Positions 1-8,887 of a stretch of DNA of 64,000 nucleotides are shown here, piece by piece. The notes under the pieces are model-generated. The model saw only the letters and a program-made list of their open reading frames with translations, was not told the DNA's origin and made no database searches. Every line of letters starts with the position of its first letter. Within the stretch, counting starts at the first letter, position 1. The stretch is from NCBI GenBank assembly GCA_015063605.1, contig SVTV01000004.1, forward strand, positions 51,472 through 115,471, read 5' to 3'. The translations under genes and the position numbers were made by a program. The DNA is from Oscillospiraceae bacterium (GTDB lineage: Bacteria; Bacillota; Clostridia; Oscillospirales; SIG627).

Positions 1-345
1 CACACAACAGATAGCGGTAACAGTAAGAGAATTGCCTATGGTATAGGAAAGACCTTCTCTGTTTTTCGCTCCGTAATACTGTGATACCATGATATTGGCG
101 CCTGCGGAAACACCGATGAACAAAACGAGAAGCATATTGATTATAGGACCCGCACTTCCGACGGAGGACAGTGCGTTGTCGCCTATAAACTTTCCGACGA
201 CTATCGTATCTACGGTGTTATAAAGCTGCTGAGCTATGTTTCCCAAAAGCATGGGAAGAGTAAACATCAAAATATTTTTCCACGGTGTGCCTACCGTCAT
301 ATCGGAGGCTCCGTAAAGAACCTTTGACAGTGAAAATTTCGCCAT
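1..345 (-). CDS. MATE family efflux transporter, N-terminal part (runs off the window)
   Basis: This is the first 115 codons of a membrane exporter; the 3' end lies outside the window. The start is the ATG at 343-345. The opening segment has a short polar stretch (MAKFSLSKVLYGASDM) followed by PWKNILMFTLPMLLGNIAQQ and LYNTVDTIVVGKFIG, the usual first-helix signature of MATE (MatE, DinF/NorM type) proteins, with two more hydrophobic segments behind it. MATE proteins exchange cations for drugs or metabolites across the cytoplasmic membrane. It lies 59 bp downstream of a second MATE gene on the same strand, so the two may be co-transcribed and could work as a pair. The substrate cannot be read from sequence. 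Confidence 0.85.
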   Translation of the reverse strand, partial: MAKFSLSKVLYGASDMTVGTPWKNILMFTLPMLLGNIAQQLYNTVDTIVVGKFIGDNALSSVGSAGPIINMLLVLFIGVSAGANIMVSQYYGAKNREGLSYTIGNSLTVTAICCV

Positions 346-404
346 TTGTTAATTAATATTCCTTTCCTTAAAGCGGATATAAGCAAGCAGTCGGGACTTC
401 GGCG

Positions 405-1760
405 TCACACCTTGTGTGAAAGCCACTTTTTACCCATAAATCTCGGTATGAAGAGTGCCACCCTTACTATCCAGTCGCAGTACATCGCAAGCCATACGCT
501 CAATGTACCGAGATGGAAGAAGTAGAAGAATATGTAGCTCAATCCTATGCGGGCGGTCCACATGGAAATGACCGATGTCATCATGGTGAAGCGCACATCT
601 CCCGCCGCTCTGAGCGTGTTGGGCAGAACGAATGCCTCCGGCCACATTATCATCGTAACGATGCAATACGTTGTTATAAGCACATTTGCGATCTGTGTTG
701 TCTCGGGAGAAAGATTGAATACATAGAACACAGGACCTCTGAATATCAGTAGCAATGTTCCCAGAACCGCAACGGACAGATTGGAAAACAGCACAAGCCT
801 TTTTGTATGCGCTCTCGTTTCCTCCACTCTTCCCGCTCCGAGGCATTGTCCGCTTATGGTAACGAGACCCAAGCCCACTGCCGCAGGGGGAATGAGAAGA
901 ACGCTTGCAAGTGAATTGGCGGCGGAATTTGCCGCTATGGAAGAGGTACCGCCGAGAGTCACTATGCCCTGAACAAGTATCTTTCCTATCTGGAACATGC
1001 CATTCTCAAGACCGGTGGGAACGCCTATACGCAGAATCCTCAATATCATGGGTATATCGGGTATGAAATCCCTGATATTGCTGAAATATACTTGACCGTT
1101 CCTTCTTGAAAGAATATACATCGTAACAACGGCACCTGCCGCTCTCGAAATAAGAGAAGCTATCGCCGCACCCACAACATCAAGATCGAATACATATATA
1201 AGAATTGCGTTGCCTGCCACGTTTATTATATTCGACGCGGCGGAGACATACATGGTCACACTTGATCTGCCCTGTGAACGCAGTATTGCCGCTCCCGCAT
1301 TGAATACCGCTATAAAGGGATAGCTCATCGCCGACCAGAAAAAGTATTTCATACTGAAGGCAAGGACATCCTCACTTAATGCGCCGTAAACGGTGGTAAG
1401 TATCGTCTTGTTCAGGATTACGGTTACCGCGCTTAATATCACGGACAGAAAAGCCACAGCGGTAACGAGCTGGCTTGCCGCTTTTCTTGCAAGATCCTTT
1501 TCGCCGCTTCCGATATGGCGGGAAGTAATTATCGCACCTCCCGTGGCAAGAGCTGAAAAAATAGTAATAAGGAGCAGATTAACGGAATCGACTACCGACA
1601 CCGCACTCATTGCCGCCTCGCTTACGGACGATACCATCATCGTATCCGCAAGACCAATGGCAACTCCCAGAAACTGCTCTATGATAAGCGGCAGAATAAG
1701 CTTCACTACCGCTCTGCGGTCAAACAATGGCTTATCCGCAGTTTGTAATGAATTATCCAT
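405..1760 (-). CDS. MATE family efflux transporter
   Basis: The 451-residue protein is full length for the MATE family and has about twelve hydrophobic segments in two halves. The N-terminus reads RRAVVKLILPLIIEQFLGVAIGL in pieces typical of the first MATE helix, followed by ADTMMVSSVSEAAMSAVS; the second half opens with ILRIGVPTGLENGMFQIGK. These are family hallmarks. It should export cationic or amphipathic compounds using a sodium or proton gradient. The ATG at 1760 has only a weak AGG ribosome site. It sits between an unknown membrane protein gene, 17 bp upstream, and another MATE gene downstream, all on the minus strand, which suggests one transcription unit. Substrate is unknown. Confidence 0.9.
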   Translation of the reverse strand: MDNSLQTADKPLFDRRAVVKLILPLIIEQFLGVAIGLADTMMVSSVSEAAMSAVSVVDSVNLLLITIFSALATGGAIITSRHIGSGEKDLARKAASQLVTAVAFLSVILSAVTVILNKTILTTVYGALSEDVLAFSMKYFFWSAMSYPFIAVFNAGAAILRSQGRSSVTMYVSAASNIINVAGNAILIYVFDLDVVGAAIASLISRAAGAVVTMYILSRRNGQVYFSNIRDFIPDIPMILRILRIGVPTGLENGMFQIGKILVQGIVTLGGTSSIAANSAANSLASVLLIPPAAVGLGLVTISGQCLGAGRVEETRAHTKRLVLFSNLSVAVLGTLLLIFRGPVFYVFNLSPETTQIANVLITTYCIVTMIMWPEAFVLPNTLRAAGDVRFTMMTSVISMWTARIGLSYIFFYFFHLGTLSVWLAMYCDWIVRVALFIPRFMGKKWLSHKV

Positions 1761-1777
1761 TATTTATAAATAACCTA

Positions 1778-2818
1778 TTATTCCTCTGTACAGATTATAT
1801 CGTACTTTTCTTTACCCAGTTTTCTGCAAACAAGCAGAAGCTTCATAAACGCATACAAGCCTACAACAAATTCAAGAAGCGAGAACAATGTCTCATTGGT
1901 GAATCCGGTGATCCAGAAGCATGCAAGGATTATATTCGGTACTGAATGAAGGGAAACATACATAACAACGCACTGTGCGAAGAAAACATACGCCTTCAGA
2001 TTATACTTTTCTCTGAATGACAACGTAAATAACGCCTCGTTATGGAAGAAAAACATCATTGCACATGCAGTCATCAAAGTAAAGAAGCTCGTTTCTATGT
2101 TCACATTATTATGACGTGCCGCAAAGCACATAATAAGTCTGAATGCCGCCCAAATAGTGGGGATCGAGCATGCAACAGAATATCCCACGCTGTGGGGATA
2201 TACATTTTTCGCAGAAGAATATATATAGAATATTCCGCAGCATGCAGACAGCAAAAGGACTGCATAGGTAACAAAATTATCCTTAACGGGGCCGAGATCT
2301 CTGAAAATAAGCAGACCGAAAACGGAAACGAACATAAATCCGAGAAGTGCGGTAATAAACACCATAAGAGGAGAATCATTTACCACAACTATAGCCGCAC
2401 CGTCAGTTATCTTTTTCACCTCAGGGGCTTCATCTTCTTTATTGACCGATTCATTATCCGATATATCCGCATCCGACCCATTATCGTTTTTTTCGCCATC
2501 GGATGACAAAATTACATCCTCCTGTTTACCGCCACTGCCCTTAAACTTAAAGGACTTGCTTTTAGCCTTTTCTTTGCTTTTCTTCTTATTGACAAAAGGA
2601 ATATCGTAAAAGAAGGAGAGAACAAAAAGAGCAACCGTAAAGACAGCTATGATCCCGTTAAATATACCGGGTATCGCACTGTCATCAATGGCATATCCGC
2701 TTTTCGGATCTATAAAATTGATATTGACTAAAACACTGAGAGCGATAAATACGGGAACAAGAATAAATATGCACACCGTCGAACGCTTTATCAACATTTT
2801 TTTCTTTTCTTTACTCAC
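1778..2818 (-). CDS. multi-pass membrane protein with acidic cytoplasmic-type insert, unknown function
   Basis: I do not recognise this 346-residue protein. It starts with GTG at 2818, preceded by an AAAGGGATGG ribosome site; an internal ATG at codon 8 is an alternative. Two hydrophobic segments lie near residues 12-32 and 48-68. A highly charged linker follows at about 70-140, first Lys-rich (KKKSKEKAKSKSFK), then Asp/Glu-rich. About six more hydrophobic segments fill 145-335. The basic-then-acidic linker resembles a disordered tether rather than a folded domain. It is the first gene before the MATE pair, 17 bp from it, so a role in transport or envelope function is possible but not shown. 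No catalytic motif is visible. Confidence 0.7.
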   Translation of the reverse strand: MSKEKKKMLIKRSTVCIFILVPVFIALSVLVNINFIDPKSGYAIDDSAIPGIFNGIIAVFTVALFVLSFFYDIPFVNKKKSKEKAKSKSFKFKGSGGKQEDVILSSDGEKNDNGSDADISDNESVNKEDEAPEVKKITDGAAIVVVNDSPLMVFITALLGFMFVSVFGLLIFRDLGPVKDNFVTYAVLLLSACCGIFYIYSSAKNVYPHSVGYSVACSIPTIWAAFRLIMCFAARHNNVNIETSFFTLMTACAMMFFFHNEALFTLSFREKYNLKAYVFFAQCVVMYVSLHSVPNIILACFWITGFTNETLFSLLEFVVGLYAFMKLLLVCRKLGKEKYDIICTEE

Positions 2819-2987
2819 TTTATTACCATCCCTTTCTTACAAGCGAAAGCTTCCTGTGATCTTTTCATGTACGTTCAGCGCTCATAGCCGCAAAACACAT
2901 ACTTTACATATTATACCTCATACTTGTGAATGTTTTATGTATGTTATCGGCAGTTAATATGTACACCTGTATATAAAAAATACTGTT

Positions 2988-3701
2988 TTAATACTTTCTG
3001 AAATTGCGTATCTTCGATGAATGTCTTTTATGCTTGAGCTTACTTTTCTCGCTGTTTTTCAGAATAAGCCTTTCAAGACGCTGTATCGATGACCTCGTCA
3101 TCATACCCCGCATGGGATCACGTGTATCGCGGGAATACTTCCGCATCGTATCCTGCCTGTATGCCTTAGAGCTTTTTACGAAAGACGCCAATTGGTTGAG
3201 GCTTACCACTTCCCTGACCTGCTCGCTGAATCTGACATTTTTCGAGGTAAAAACAACGAATCCGTTGACATTCAGATCACGGAAGCTTCTGTCGGTTGCA
3301 ATTATATTCCGCAAAGCCTTCTTATGTATCTCATTCTGATGAACGGGATTATGGAATTTTACGATCTTATCATTATATTTTTGCGTCCATTGTCTCTGAC
3401 CTATATCGATAAAGCCGTTATGGCTCTTTGTTTCTATAGCGAAAAGCCCGTATTTACATATGAGTATATGATCCAATTGGGTAAGACCGTTATTCGTTTT
3501 CAGATATATATTGTTAAGGCAGACTCCGTCGGGAAAATTCTTCTTCAAATAATTCGAGACCTGAGTTTCCGCATAATCACCGTAATGGGATATTTTTTCT
3601 ATTTCCTTATCTTTTTTCAGCTTGTGGAAAAGAAGAAAGACAGCAGCTATAAGATTGATCCCGCCGAAGACCGCAAGTATCACATACAATTCCCGGCTCA
3701 T
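2988..3701 (-). CDS. NERD domain-containing membrane-anchored protein
   Basis: The 237-residue protein has one N-terminal membrane segment (about residues 6-26) and then a NERD (nuclease-related) domain at about 42-150. The PD-(D/E)XK-like core is visible: LTQLDHILICKYGLFAIETK, giving the Asp...Glu-x-Lys triad. The C-terminal third is Arg/Lys-rich. NERD domains are thought to process nucleic acids, but few have been tested, so the activity is inference. The ATG at 3701 overlaps the murC stop by 4 bases (ATGA), so it is translationally coupled to murC. This coupling to a cell-wall gene is not obviously functional. Confidence 0.85.
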   Translation of the reverse strand: MSRELYVILAVFGGINLIAAVFLLFHKLKKDKEIEKISHYGDYAETQVSNYLKKNFPDGVCLNNIYLKTNNGLTQLDHILICKYGLFAIETKSHNGFIDIGQRQWTQKYNDKIVKFHNPVHQNEIHKKALRNIIATDRSFRDLNVNGFVVFTSKNVRFSEQVREVVSLNQLASFVKSSKAYRQDTMRKYSRDTRDPMRGMMTRSSIQRLERLILKNSEKSKLKHKRHSSKIRNFRKY

Positions 3702-5140
3702 TTTATTCCCCTTCCAATATTCAATTCGGAAAACGAGGAATGCTTTTCCGTAAGTATCATATCTGTAAGCTTTACGATGCTTCCGGCACCCATCACTATG
3801 ATAAGGGTATCGGAAGAATGCTCATCATTTCGCAAAACCTCCGCAATTTTTTCGAAGGAAGGATAATACTCACCGTTTTCACATTTTTCCGCCAATGCTT
3901 CAGAGGTCACGCCTTCTATAGGCTCTTCCCTTGCACTGTAAATATCTGCAAGCATCAATCTGTCGCAAAGCTTGAACGCATCGGTAAAATCATCAAAAAG
4001 AGCTTTAGTACGTGTATAGGTATGAGGCTGAAAAACACATATAACATTATCGAATCCCATTTTCCGTGCGGTCTTCAATGTGGTCCTTATCTCATCGGGA
4101 TGGTGGGCATAATCGTCAACTGTAACTGCGTTATTGCATTTTCCTCTTAATTCAAAGCGTCTTTTCACACCCGTATAATCATTGAGACCTTCCTTCACAT
4201 CTTTTCCGTCGATCCCCATAAGATATGCACTTCCCGCCGCCGCAAGAGCATCGGCAACGTACACCTCACCCGGTACTGAAAGAGATACATCCGTGTAAAG
4301 CTTTCCGAAAGCGTAGATATTGAAGGAATAAAAGCCCTTCTCTTCTCTTATGTTATCCGCAAAAAAGTCCGCATTCTTATCCTTTACCGAAAAAGTCACT
4401 ACTTTGGAAACGGCATTTTCAGAGGCCTTGATGGAGTTTTCACAATCTCCGTTTATAAGAGCGTATCCTGCCTCTCCGGGGATATTAATATACTTTGCAA
4501 AGGACTTTATTACATTTTCGAGATTCCCGAAGTAATCCACATGATCGAGCTGTGTATTCAGAACTACCGATACAGAGGGGAAGAAATCAAGAAAAGAATC
4601 CATATATTCGCAAGCTTCAAATATGAAATCCTCGCCCTTTCCGTCTCTGTGAGTTCCGTTTATCATAGAAAGCTCAGCGCCTACGAAAATTGAAGGATCA
4701 CGGTTTGCCGCAAGGGATATGGAAGAGAGCATTCCCGTTGTGGAGGATTTTCCGTGAGTGCCCGCTATTCCCACTCTGTTCTTCTTTTCAAGGGAGATGA
4801 CTCCCAGCATCTGTGCACGGGTCATGCATTTGATCCCCTTTGACTTGGGATATGCGTACACCGGGTCACTTTCATGTATGGCATTTGTGAAAACGGCAAG
4901 CTCCACTCCCTCATACATTTCTTCCTTGAAGGTGTAGCTTATATCGATGCCTTTTGAGGAAAGTCGGTCGCATATATAAGATCTGTTTGCATCGTATCCG
5001 CAAACGTCAACACCCCTGTCAAGGAGATATTCTGCTATTGCGGACATGCTTATACCGCCTATGCCCGCAAAAAAAACTTTTCCTTGAATTTTTCGTATTG
5101 TGTTTTCACAATATTCTGTTATTTTTTTACAATTTAACAT
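3698..5140 (-). CDS. murC: UDP-N-acetylmuramate--L-alanine ligase
   Basis: MurC adds L-alanine to UDP-MurNAc, the first amino-acid step of peptidoglycan precursor synthesis in the cytoplasm. The 480-residue protein carries the N-terminal Rossmann motif (FAGIGGISMSAIAEYL, about 25-40), the ATP-binding loop AGTHGKSSTTGM (about 119-130), and the HHPDEIRTTL region with Tyr-Ala-His-His that typifies MurC. Length is slightly above the usual ~460 residues. The ATG at 5140 follows AAGGAGAAGG. Unlike many Firmicutes it does not sit with murB or ftsZ; it is followed by an overlapping NERD gene. Confidence 0.95.
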   Translation of the reverse strand: MLNCKKITEYCENTIRKIQGKVFFAGIGGISMSAIAEYLLDRGVDVCGYDANRSYICDRLSSKGIDISYTFKEEMYEGVELAVFTNAIHESDPVYAYPKSKGIKCMTRAQMLGVISLEKKNRVGIAGTHGKSSTTGMLSSISLAANRDPSIFVGAELSMINGTHRDGKGEDFIFEACEYMDSFLDFFPSVSVVLNTQLDHVDYFGNLENVIKSFAKYINIPGEAGYALINGDCENSIKASENAVSKVVTFSVKDKNADFFADNIREEKGFYSFNIYAFGKLYTDVSLSVPGEVYVADALAAAGSAYLMGIDGKDVKEGLNDYTGVKRRFELRGKCNNAVTVDDYAHHPDEIRTTLKTARKMGFDNVICVFQPHTYTRTKALFDDFTDAFKLCDRLMLADIYSAREEPIEGVTSEALAEKCENGEYYPSFEKIAEVLRNDEHSSDTLIIVMGAGSIVKLTDMILTEKHSSFSELNIGRGIK

Positions 5141-5405
5141 TTTTCTTACCTTCTCCTTAACAAGCAGGTATTATAATATATCCGTTAAGCGCTGAAATGG
5201 TGCTTATTGGGACTTACGCCGCTTTTTCCTCATACCATTAATTAAAAAACACTAAAAAATCAAATATTTTAATAAAAAACATATGATCTTGCCACTGCAG
5301 ATCAAAGCGGCTATTCTGCGTTTGGCAATCGGTACAAATCAACATCAGCTTGTTTTTCATCATCTTGTCATGTCGTACTTCTTTGTTTTTTGAAAGGAAC
5401 ATACA

Positions 5406-5693
5406 ATGAAAATCACAGGCATAAAAATAAGACGGCGCTATACAGAAGGCACTCTCCGTGCTATTGTTTCCGTAACATTCGACGATTGTTTTGCGGTTCA
5501 CGATATCAAGGTGGTTTGTACAATGGACAGATATTTTGTGGTAATGCCGTCAAAGCAGAATCCCGACGGAACATTCAGAGATATCGCTCACCCCATAAAT
5601 ACCGAGTTTCGCCGTGAGATCGAAAAGGCGGTAATGGATGAATACAACAAAGAGCCTGAAGAAGCTTCTGCTTCCGAAACCGTCTCCGAGTGA
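5406..5693 (+). CDS. spoVG: SpoVG family regulatory protein
   Basis: The 95-residue protein matches SpoVG from end to end: MKITGIKIRR, then RAIVSVTFDDCFAVHDIKV, then the conserved FVVMPSKQNPDGTFRDIAHPI block. SpoVG is a small RNA/DNA-binding regulator needed for spore cortex formation and septation control in Bacillus and for virulence-gene control in other Firmicutes. The ATG at 5406 follows AAAGGAACATACA. The acidic Glu/Ser-rich tail (residues ~77-95) is typical and variable. It stands alone on plus between murC and a lipid kinase, both on minus, and is closed by a hairpin terminator at 5768-5793. Confidence 0.95.
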   Translation: MKITGIKIRRRYTEGTLRAIVSVTFDDCFAVHDIKVVCTMDRYFVVMPSKQNPDGTFRDIAHPINTEFRREIEKAVMDEYNKEPEEASASETVSE

Positions 5694-5767
5694 ACAACAT
5701 TTTGGGCCGATCCCTTCTTTCCCGGAATCAGCATAACTAACAAGACAATATTGTGATGATTCGATTT

Positions 5768-5793
5768 ATCCGCAGTCAATAAAGGCTGCGGAT
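5768..5793. terminator. hairpin terminator after spoVG
   Basis: An 8-bp perfect stem (ATCCGCAG / CTGCGGAT, 5768-5775 and 5786-5793) is followed on plus by ATTTTCATTT. It lies between the convergent spoVG and lipid kinase genes and could serve both. Confidence 0.7.
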
Positions 5794-5801
5794 ATTTTCA
5801 T

Positions 5802-6743
5802 TTAACCCCTTGCAACCGCCTTGGGACGGCTGAAATTTATACATTTTTTCTTTATTTCAATGAAAAGCTCCTTAGCCTTCAATATTTCTCCGTCTATGCA
5901 TATGCTTATTTCCTTCGGAGAAATAATATGCGCCTTTTCAAAAGGAAGATATGTCAGAAGCTTTTTGGCGATCTTAGCTTTGTAAATAGTACCTTTTCTA
6001 TATTTGCCCACAAATCCCAACAATACTCGTCTCGTCGTATTTTTCACGAGAACAAGATCGAGCTTTCCGTCATCGAGAGAAGAGAATGGAGAAGCCTTAT
6101 AACCGCCTCCGTAATAAGATCCGTTGGCAATCAGCGCAAGAAGATATTTTCCCGAAAACCTGCTTCCGTTATCCGTTTCAATATTAAGATCGCAGTGAGG
6201 CATATCCCAGAAGGCGGAAACAAGTCCCGCGGTATAGGATACCGAACCTATCATATAGGGCTTTTCCCTGAATTTCGTGGCTCTTTCCACCACGGCGCAG
6301 TCAAGACCCATATTGAATATGTTGACAGCGGAACGAATTTCTTTTCCGTCACGGGAATACGTTATCACATCGATGGGAGAAGCCTCTCCGTCGACCTGAG
6401 CCTCGATATTTTCGAATATATCACACGTATCGAAATTTCTGGCAAAATCATTTCCCGATCCTATGGGAACCATCGCTGTCTCGAACATTTCTCTGTCATC
6501 ACGTCTGACAAGACCGTTGATGACCTCACTCAGAGTACCGTCGCCTCCGCAGGCATAGAATCGTGTTTGCTCTCCGCCATGGTCATACTCGTATGCAAAT
6601 CTTGATGCATCGCCTATCCCACAAGTAATATATATTTCATACGGCAGATTTTTATTACTGCATATTTCGTCTATGTTCTTTTTTGCGGATTCTGTTTTTT
6701 TGCCGCCGCCTGCGACAGGATTAATTACAAAAACGTGCTTCAT
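5802..6743 (-). CDS. diacylglycerol/lipid kinase family protein (YegS/BmrU type)
   Basis: The 313-residue protein belongs to the DAGK catalytic family. It starts with HVFVINPVAGGGKK, the nucleotide-binding strand-loop, and carries the signature GGDGTLSEVINGL near residue 75 and PIGSGNDFARNF near 103. Such enzymes phosphorylate diacylglycerol, other lipids or, in some members, undecaprenol or sphingosine-like substrates at the membrane; the substrate here is unknown. Length fits the family (about 300). The ATG at 6743 follows GGAAGGGCGG. A lipoprotein gene lies 42 bp upstream on the same strand, so both may share a transcript. Confidence 0.9.
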   Translation of the reverse strand: MKHVFVINPVAGGGKKTESAKKNIDEICSNKNLPYEIYITCGIGDASRFAYEYDHGGEQTRFYACGGDGTLSEVINGLVRRDDREMFETAMVPIGSGNDFARNFDTCDIFENIEAQVDGEASPIDVITYSRDGKEIRSAVNIFNMGLDCAVVERATKFREKPYMIGSVSYTAGLVSAFWDMPHCDLNIETDNGSRFSGKYLLALIANGSYYGGGYKASPFSSLDDGKLDLVLVKNTTRRVLLGFVGKYRKGTIYKAKIAKKLLTYLPFEKAHIISPKEISICIDGEILKAKELFIEIKKKCINFSRPKAVARG

Positions 6744-6785
6744 GAGGCATACCGCCCTTCCTAAAGTTGTTTTATTACGCTAAGA

Positions 6786-7418
6786 TCATCCTATTTTACA
6801 ATTATCTATCATTTTATCGAACATCTCAATATACACATCTGGGCTGTCCGTCAGCGAAGTGTATGTAATGATATACGCCACCTCATCATGTATTGCTATT
6901 ACCTGTATCCATTTATAAGTGACAGGCTCCGTTTCGGCTTTTTCGTCGGCATCCATCTCTTCGGAGACCTCATCACCCTCGGATAACTTTTCTCTGCCTG
7001 TATAAACAAGCCTTTTCGCCGCAATATCACCTACCGTGATATCCTTTATTTCAAGCTCTGTATAATCATCTATGTAAAGACCTATTTCAGCCTTTGAAAA
7101 GGAAATATACTCATCAAGAGATATTTCATCCGACAAGCCGTCATCATTAAGATCGTATCCTATAAGCGGTATCGTAACTATACCCACATTCTCGTAAAAG
7201 TTATCCTCCGCATCCTCTCGGGGAGAAAAGAAATTTACCACTGAGCCCTCATAGGAGCGTATATCCCAATTTTCGGGATACACCAAAGATATTTCCGCAT
7301 CTTTATTCTCGTACTTCTTATACCCCTTCGGTGCAAAAGAGCATGAAGAAAACATCACGATTGCGGCGACAATGCTTACAGCCGCACGAAAAGCCGCATA
7401 TTTAAAAGTGTTTCTCAT
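6786..7418 (-). CDS. predicted lipoprotein, PsbP/DcrB-like fold
   Basis: The 210-residue protein has a signal peptide ending in a lipobox (MFSSC, Cys near residue 26), so it is predicted to be lipid-anchored on the outer face of the membrane. The mature part begins with KKYENKDAEISLVYPENW and then NFFSPREDAEDNFYENVGI, the pattern of PsbP-like or DcrB-like small domains seen in many Clostridia lipoproteins (polypeptide with 'PxxW' followed by a 'n...v.v' strand). A Glu/Asp-rich insert occurs near 145-160. Function is unknown. The ATG at 7418 follows AAGGATC. Confidence 0.7.
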   Translation of the reverse strand: MRNTFKYAAFRAAVSIVAAIVMFSSCSFAPKGYKKYENKDAEISLVYPENWDIRSYEGSVVNFFSPREDAEDNFYENVGIVTIPLIGYDLNDDGLSDEISLDEYISFSKAEIGLYIDDYTELEIKDITVGDIAAKRLVYTGREKLSEGDEVSEEMDADEKAETEPVTYKWIQVIAIHDEVAYIITYTSLTDSPDVYIEMFDKMIDNCKIG

Positions 7419-7511
7419 AAAAGATCCTTATTTGATATCAATCCCGAAAAACTTCCGGACATGAAATTTGCAAAAGGCACAGTCAAAAATGATATGCCAA
7501 TACTATGGAAA

Positions 7512-7550
7512 GCGCATGCAGCTTACCGTTGCGCGGTCCACTGCATGCGC
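7512..7550. terminator. 10-bp-stem hairpin, likely terminator of the Gfo/Idh gene
   Basis: GCGCATGCAG (7512-7521) pairs perfectly with CTGCATGCGC (7541-7550). It lies just past the 3' end of the minus-strand oxidoreductase gene. The T-run is short on minus (TTTCC) and stronger on plus (ATTTTTTG). Confidence 0.6.
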
Positions 7551-7576
7551 ACGCATTTTTTGTGATCGCTTTTTAC

Positions 7577-8608
7577 TTAAAAGTCGTATGAAGGACAAAC
7601 AGGCTTTCCTGTAGCCGCGGATTCAACTATCGCACATCCTACAGCAACCGTGGAAGCACCTTCTTTTCCGTCTGTTATGAGAGGAGCTCTTCCGAGAATA
7701 GCTTCCGTAAGCTCTTTGATCTCTGCGGTAACGTTGTGGTTATTAACGTCAACGGGAAGTTCTGTCGTTTTTATGGATGCCTTGCCGTTTTCATCAACAA
7801 CCTCCTGCATAAGTGTTATCTTTTCGGAGGTGTTATCGGTGATTATTGTACCGGTGGATCCGTAAAGAACTGTTCTCATTGTATATGTACGCTTGCATCC
7901 GACGCTTGTGAATACCTTACCGACTACCTCGTTGGGGAACTTCATTATAGCTACCGTGCAATCGTCAACGGGCCAATCCTTGAGCATCTTTCTGTTGGAA
8001 TATGCATATACCTCGGAAGGGTTGCCCGCAAGCCATCTGAGAAGGTCGATAGCATGGCATCCGCCGCCGATTATGGGGTGGCGAAGGTGAACGGGGTCAA
8101 TTCTCCAATTTCCTACGCCGGGAATTCTGGAATAATCGTGTGCATATTCGGATTCAACGAAGAAAAGCTCTCCAATTTCGCCGTCTTCTATAAGCTTCTT
8201 TGCCAATACGAAGCCGGGAGCCTTGCGGCATACCTGACCGATCATAAGAAGCTTTCCCGTTTCCTTGGAAGCGGCTATCATCTCACGGCATTCCTCTGTT
8301 GTAAGCGCCATGGGCTTTTCACATATAACGTGGCACCCCTTTTTCAAAGCAGCCACTGTGCATTCGCAGTGAAGCTGGTCGGGAGTAGCAACCACAACGG
8401 CATCAAGCTCTTCCTTCTCGAGCATTTCCTTGTAATCATCATAGCAATGCTCTTCGGATACTCCGAATCTGTTAGCACAGTTCTTCATAGTTTCGGGAGA
8501 CTTTTCGCATATTGCAACCAATACAGCATCTTCATTACTCTCTATACCAACCATATGGCCGCTGCCCATTCTTCCGCCTATAACACCAAATCTTATTTTT
8601 TCTGACAT
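7577..8608 (-). CDS. Gfo/Idh/MocA family NAD(P)-dependent oxidoreductase (inositol 2-dehydrogenase-like)
   Basis: The 343-residue protein has the N-terminal Rossmann fold (IRFGVIGGRMGSGHM, with the Gly-rich loop) and the family motif CEKPMALT near residue 97, whose Lys is catalytic. The C-terminal domain contains GGGCHAIDLLRWLAG, where the His is the usual active-site residue. Such enzymes oxidise or epimerise sugars and cyclitols. The best overall resemblance is to myo-inositol 2-dehydrogenase-like proteins, but substrate is not certain. The ATG at 8608 follows GAGGTATAT. It is a single gene with its own promoter at 8692-8720 and a leader that contains a CTCCG...CGGAG inverted repeat near 8641-8675. 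Confidence 0.85.
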   Translation of the reverse strand: MSEKIRFGVIGGRMGSGHMVGIESNEDAVLVAICEKSPETMKNCANRFGVSEEHCYDDYKEMLEKEELDAVVVATPDQLHCECTVAALKKGCHVICEKPMALTTEECREMIAASKETGKLLMIGQVCRKAPGFVLAKKLIEDGEIGELFFVESEYAHDYSRIPGVGNWRIDPVHLRHPIIGGGCHAIDLLRWLAGNPSEVYAYSNRKMLKDWPVDDCTVAIMKFPNEVVGKVFTSVGCKRTYTMRTVLYGSTGTIITDNTSEKITLMQEVVDENGKASIKTTELPVDVNNHNVTAEIKELTEAILGRAPLITDGKEGASTVAVGCAIVESAATGKPVCPSYDF

Positions 8609-8691
8609 ATCATATACCTCGTATTTTCATGTTCCACCTTCTCCGAACGCTTTACGAAATATGTTCCGAACGGAGAAAAATGTTCACGTAC

Positions 8692-8720
8692 AGTATACAA
8701 TTATTAAGAATGATTGTCAA
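8692..8720 (-). promoter_or_regulatory. sigma-A-type promoter of the Gfo/Idh gene
   Basis: On minus, TTGACA (8715-8720) and TATACT (8692-8697) are separated by exactly 17 bases. The expected start is near 8685, giving a leader of about 75 bases. The leader carries an interrupted inverted repeat (CTCCG...CGGAG) that could be an operator. Confidence 0.7.
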
Positions 8721-8832
8721 GTACTTCGCAGTAAAAAATGTTCTTTTTTCCGTGGCGATATACAAACCCGAAGAAACAGAAAAGTATCGTGTCGTACGCC
8801 TTTTAAACTAATTATTCGGTAACATCAAAGCC

Positions 8833-8869
8833 CGTCTGCATCCGTCTCCTTAAAGGGGGGATGCAGACG
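8833..8869 (-). terminator. hairpin terminator after the transketolase genes
   Basis: CGTCTGCATCC (8833-8843) pairs with GGATGCAGACG (8859-8869), an 11-bp stem immediately downstream of the minus-strand tkt C-subunit gene. The following T-run on minus is weak (GGCTTTG). Confidence 0.6.
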
Positions 8870-8887
8870 AGTCATTACTCAAAAAGA

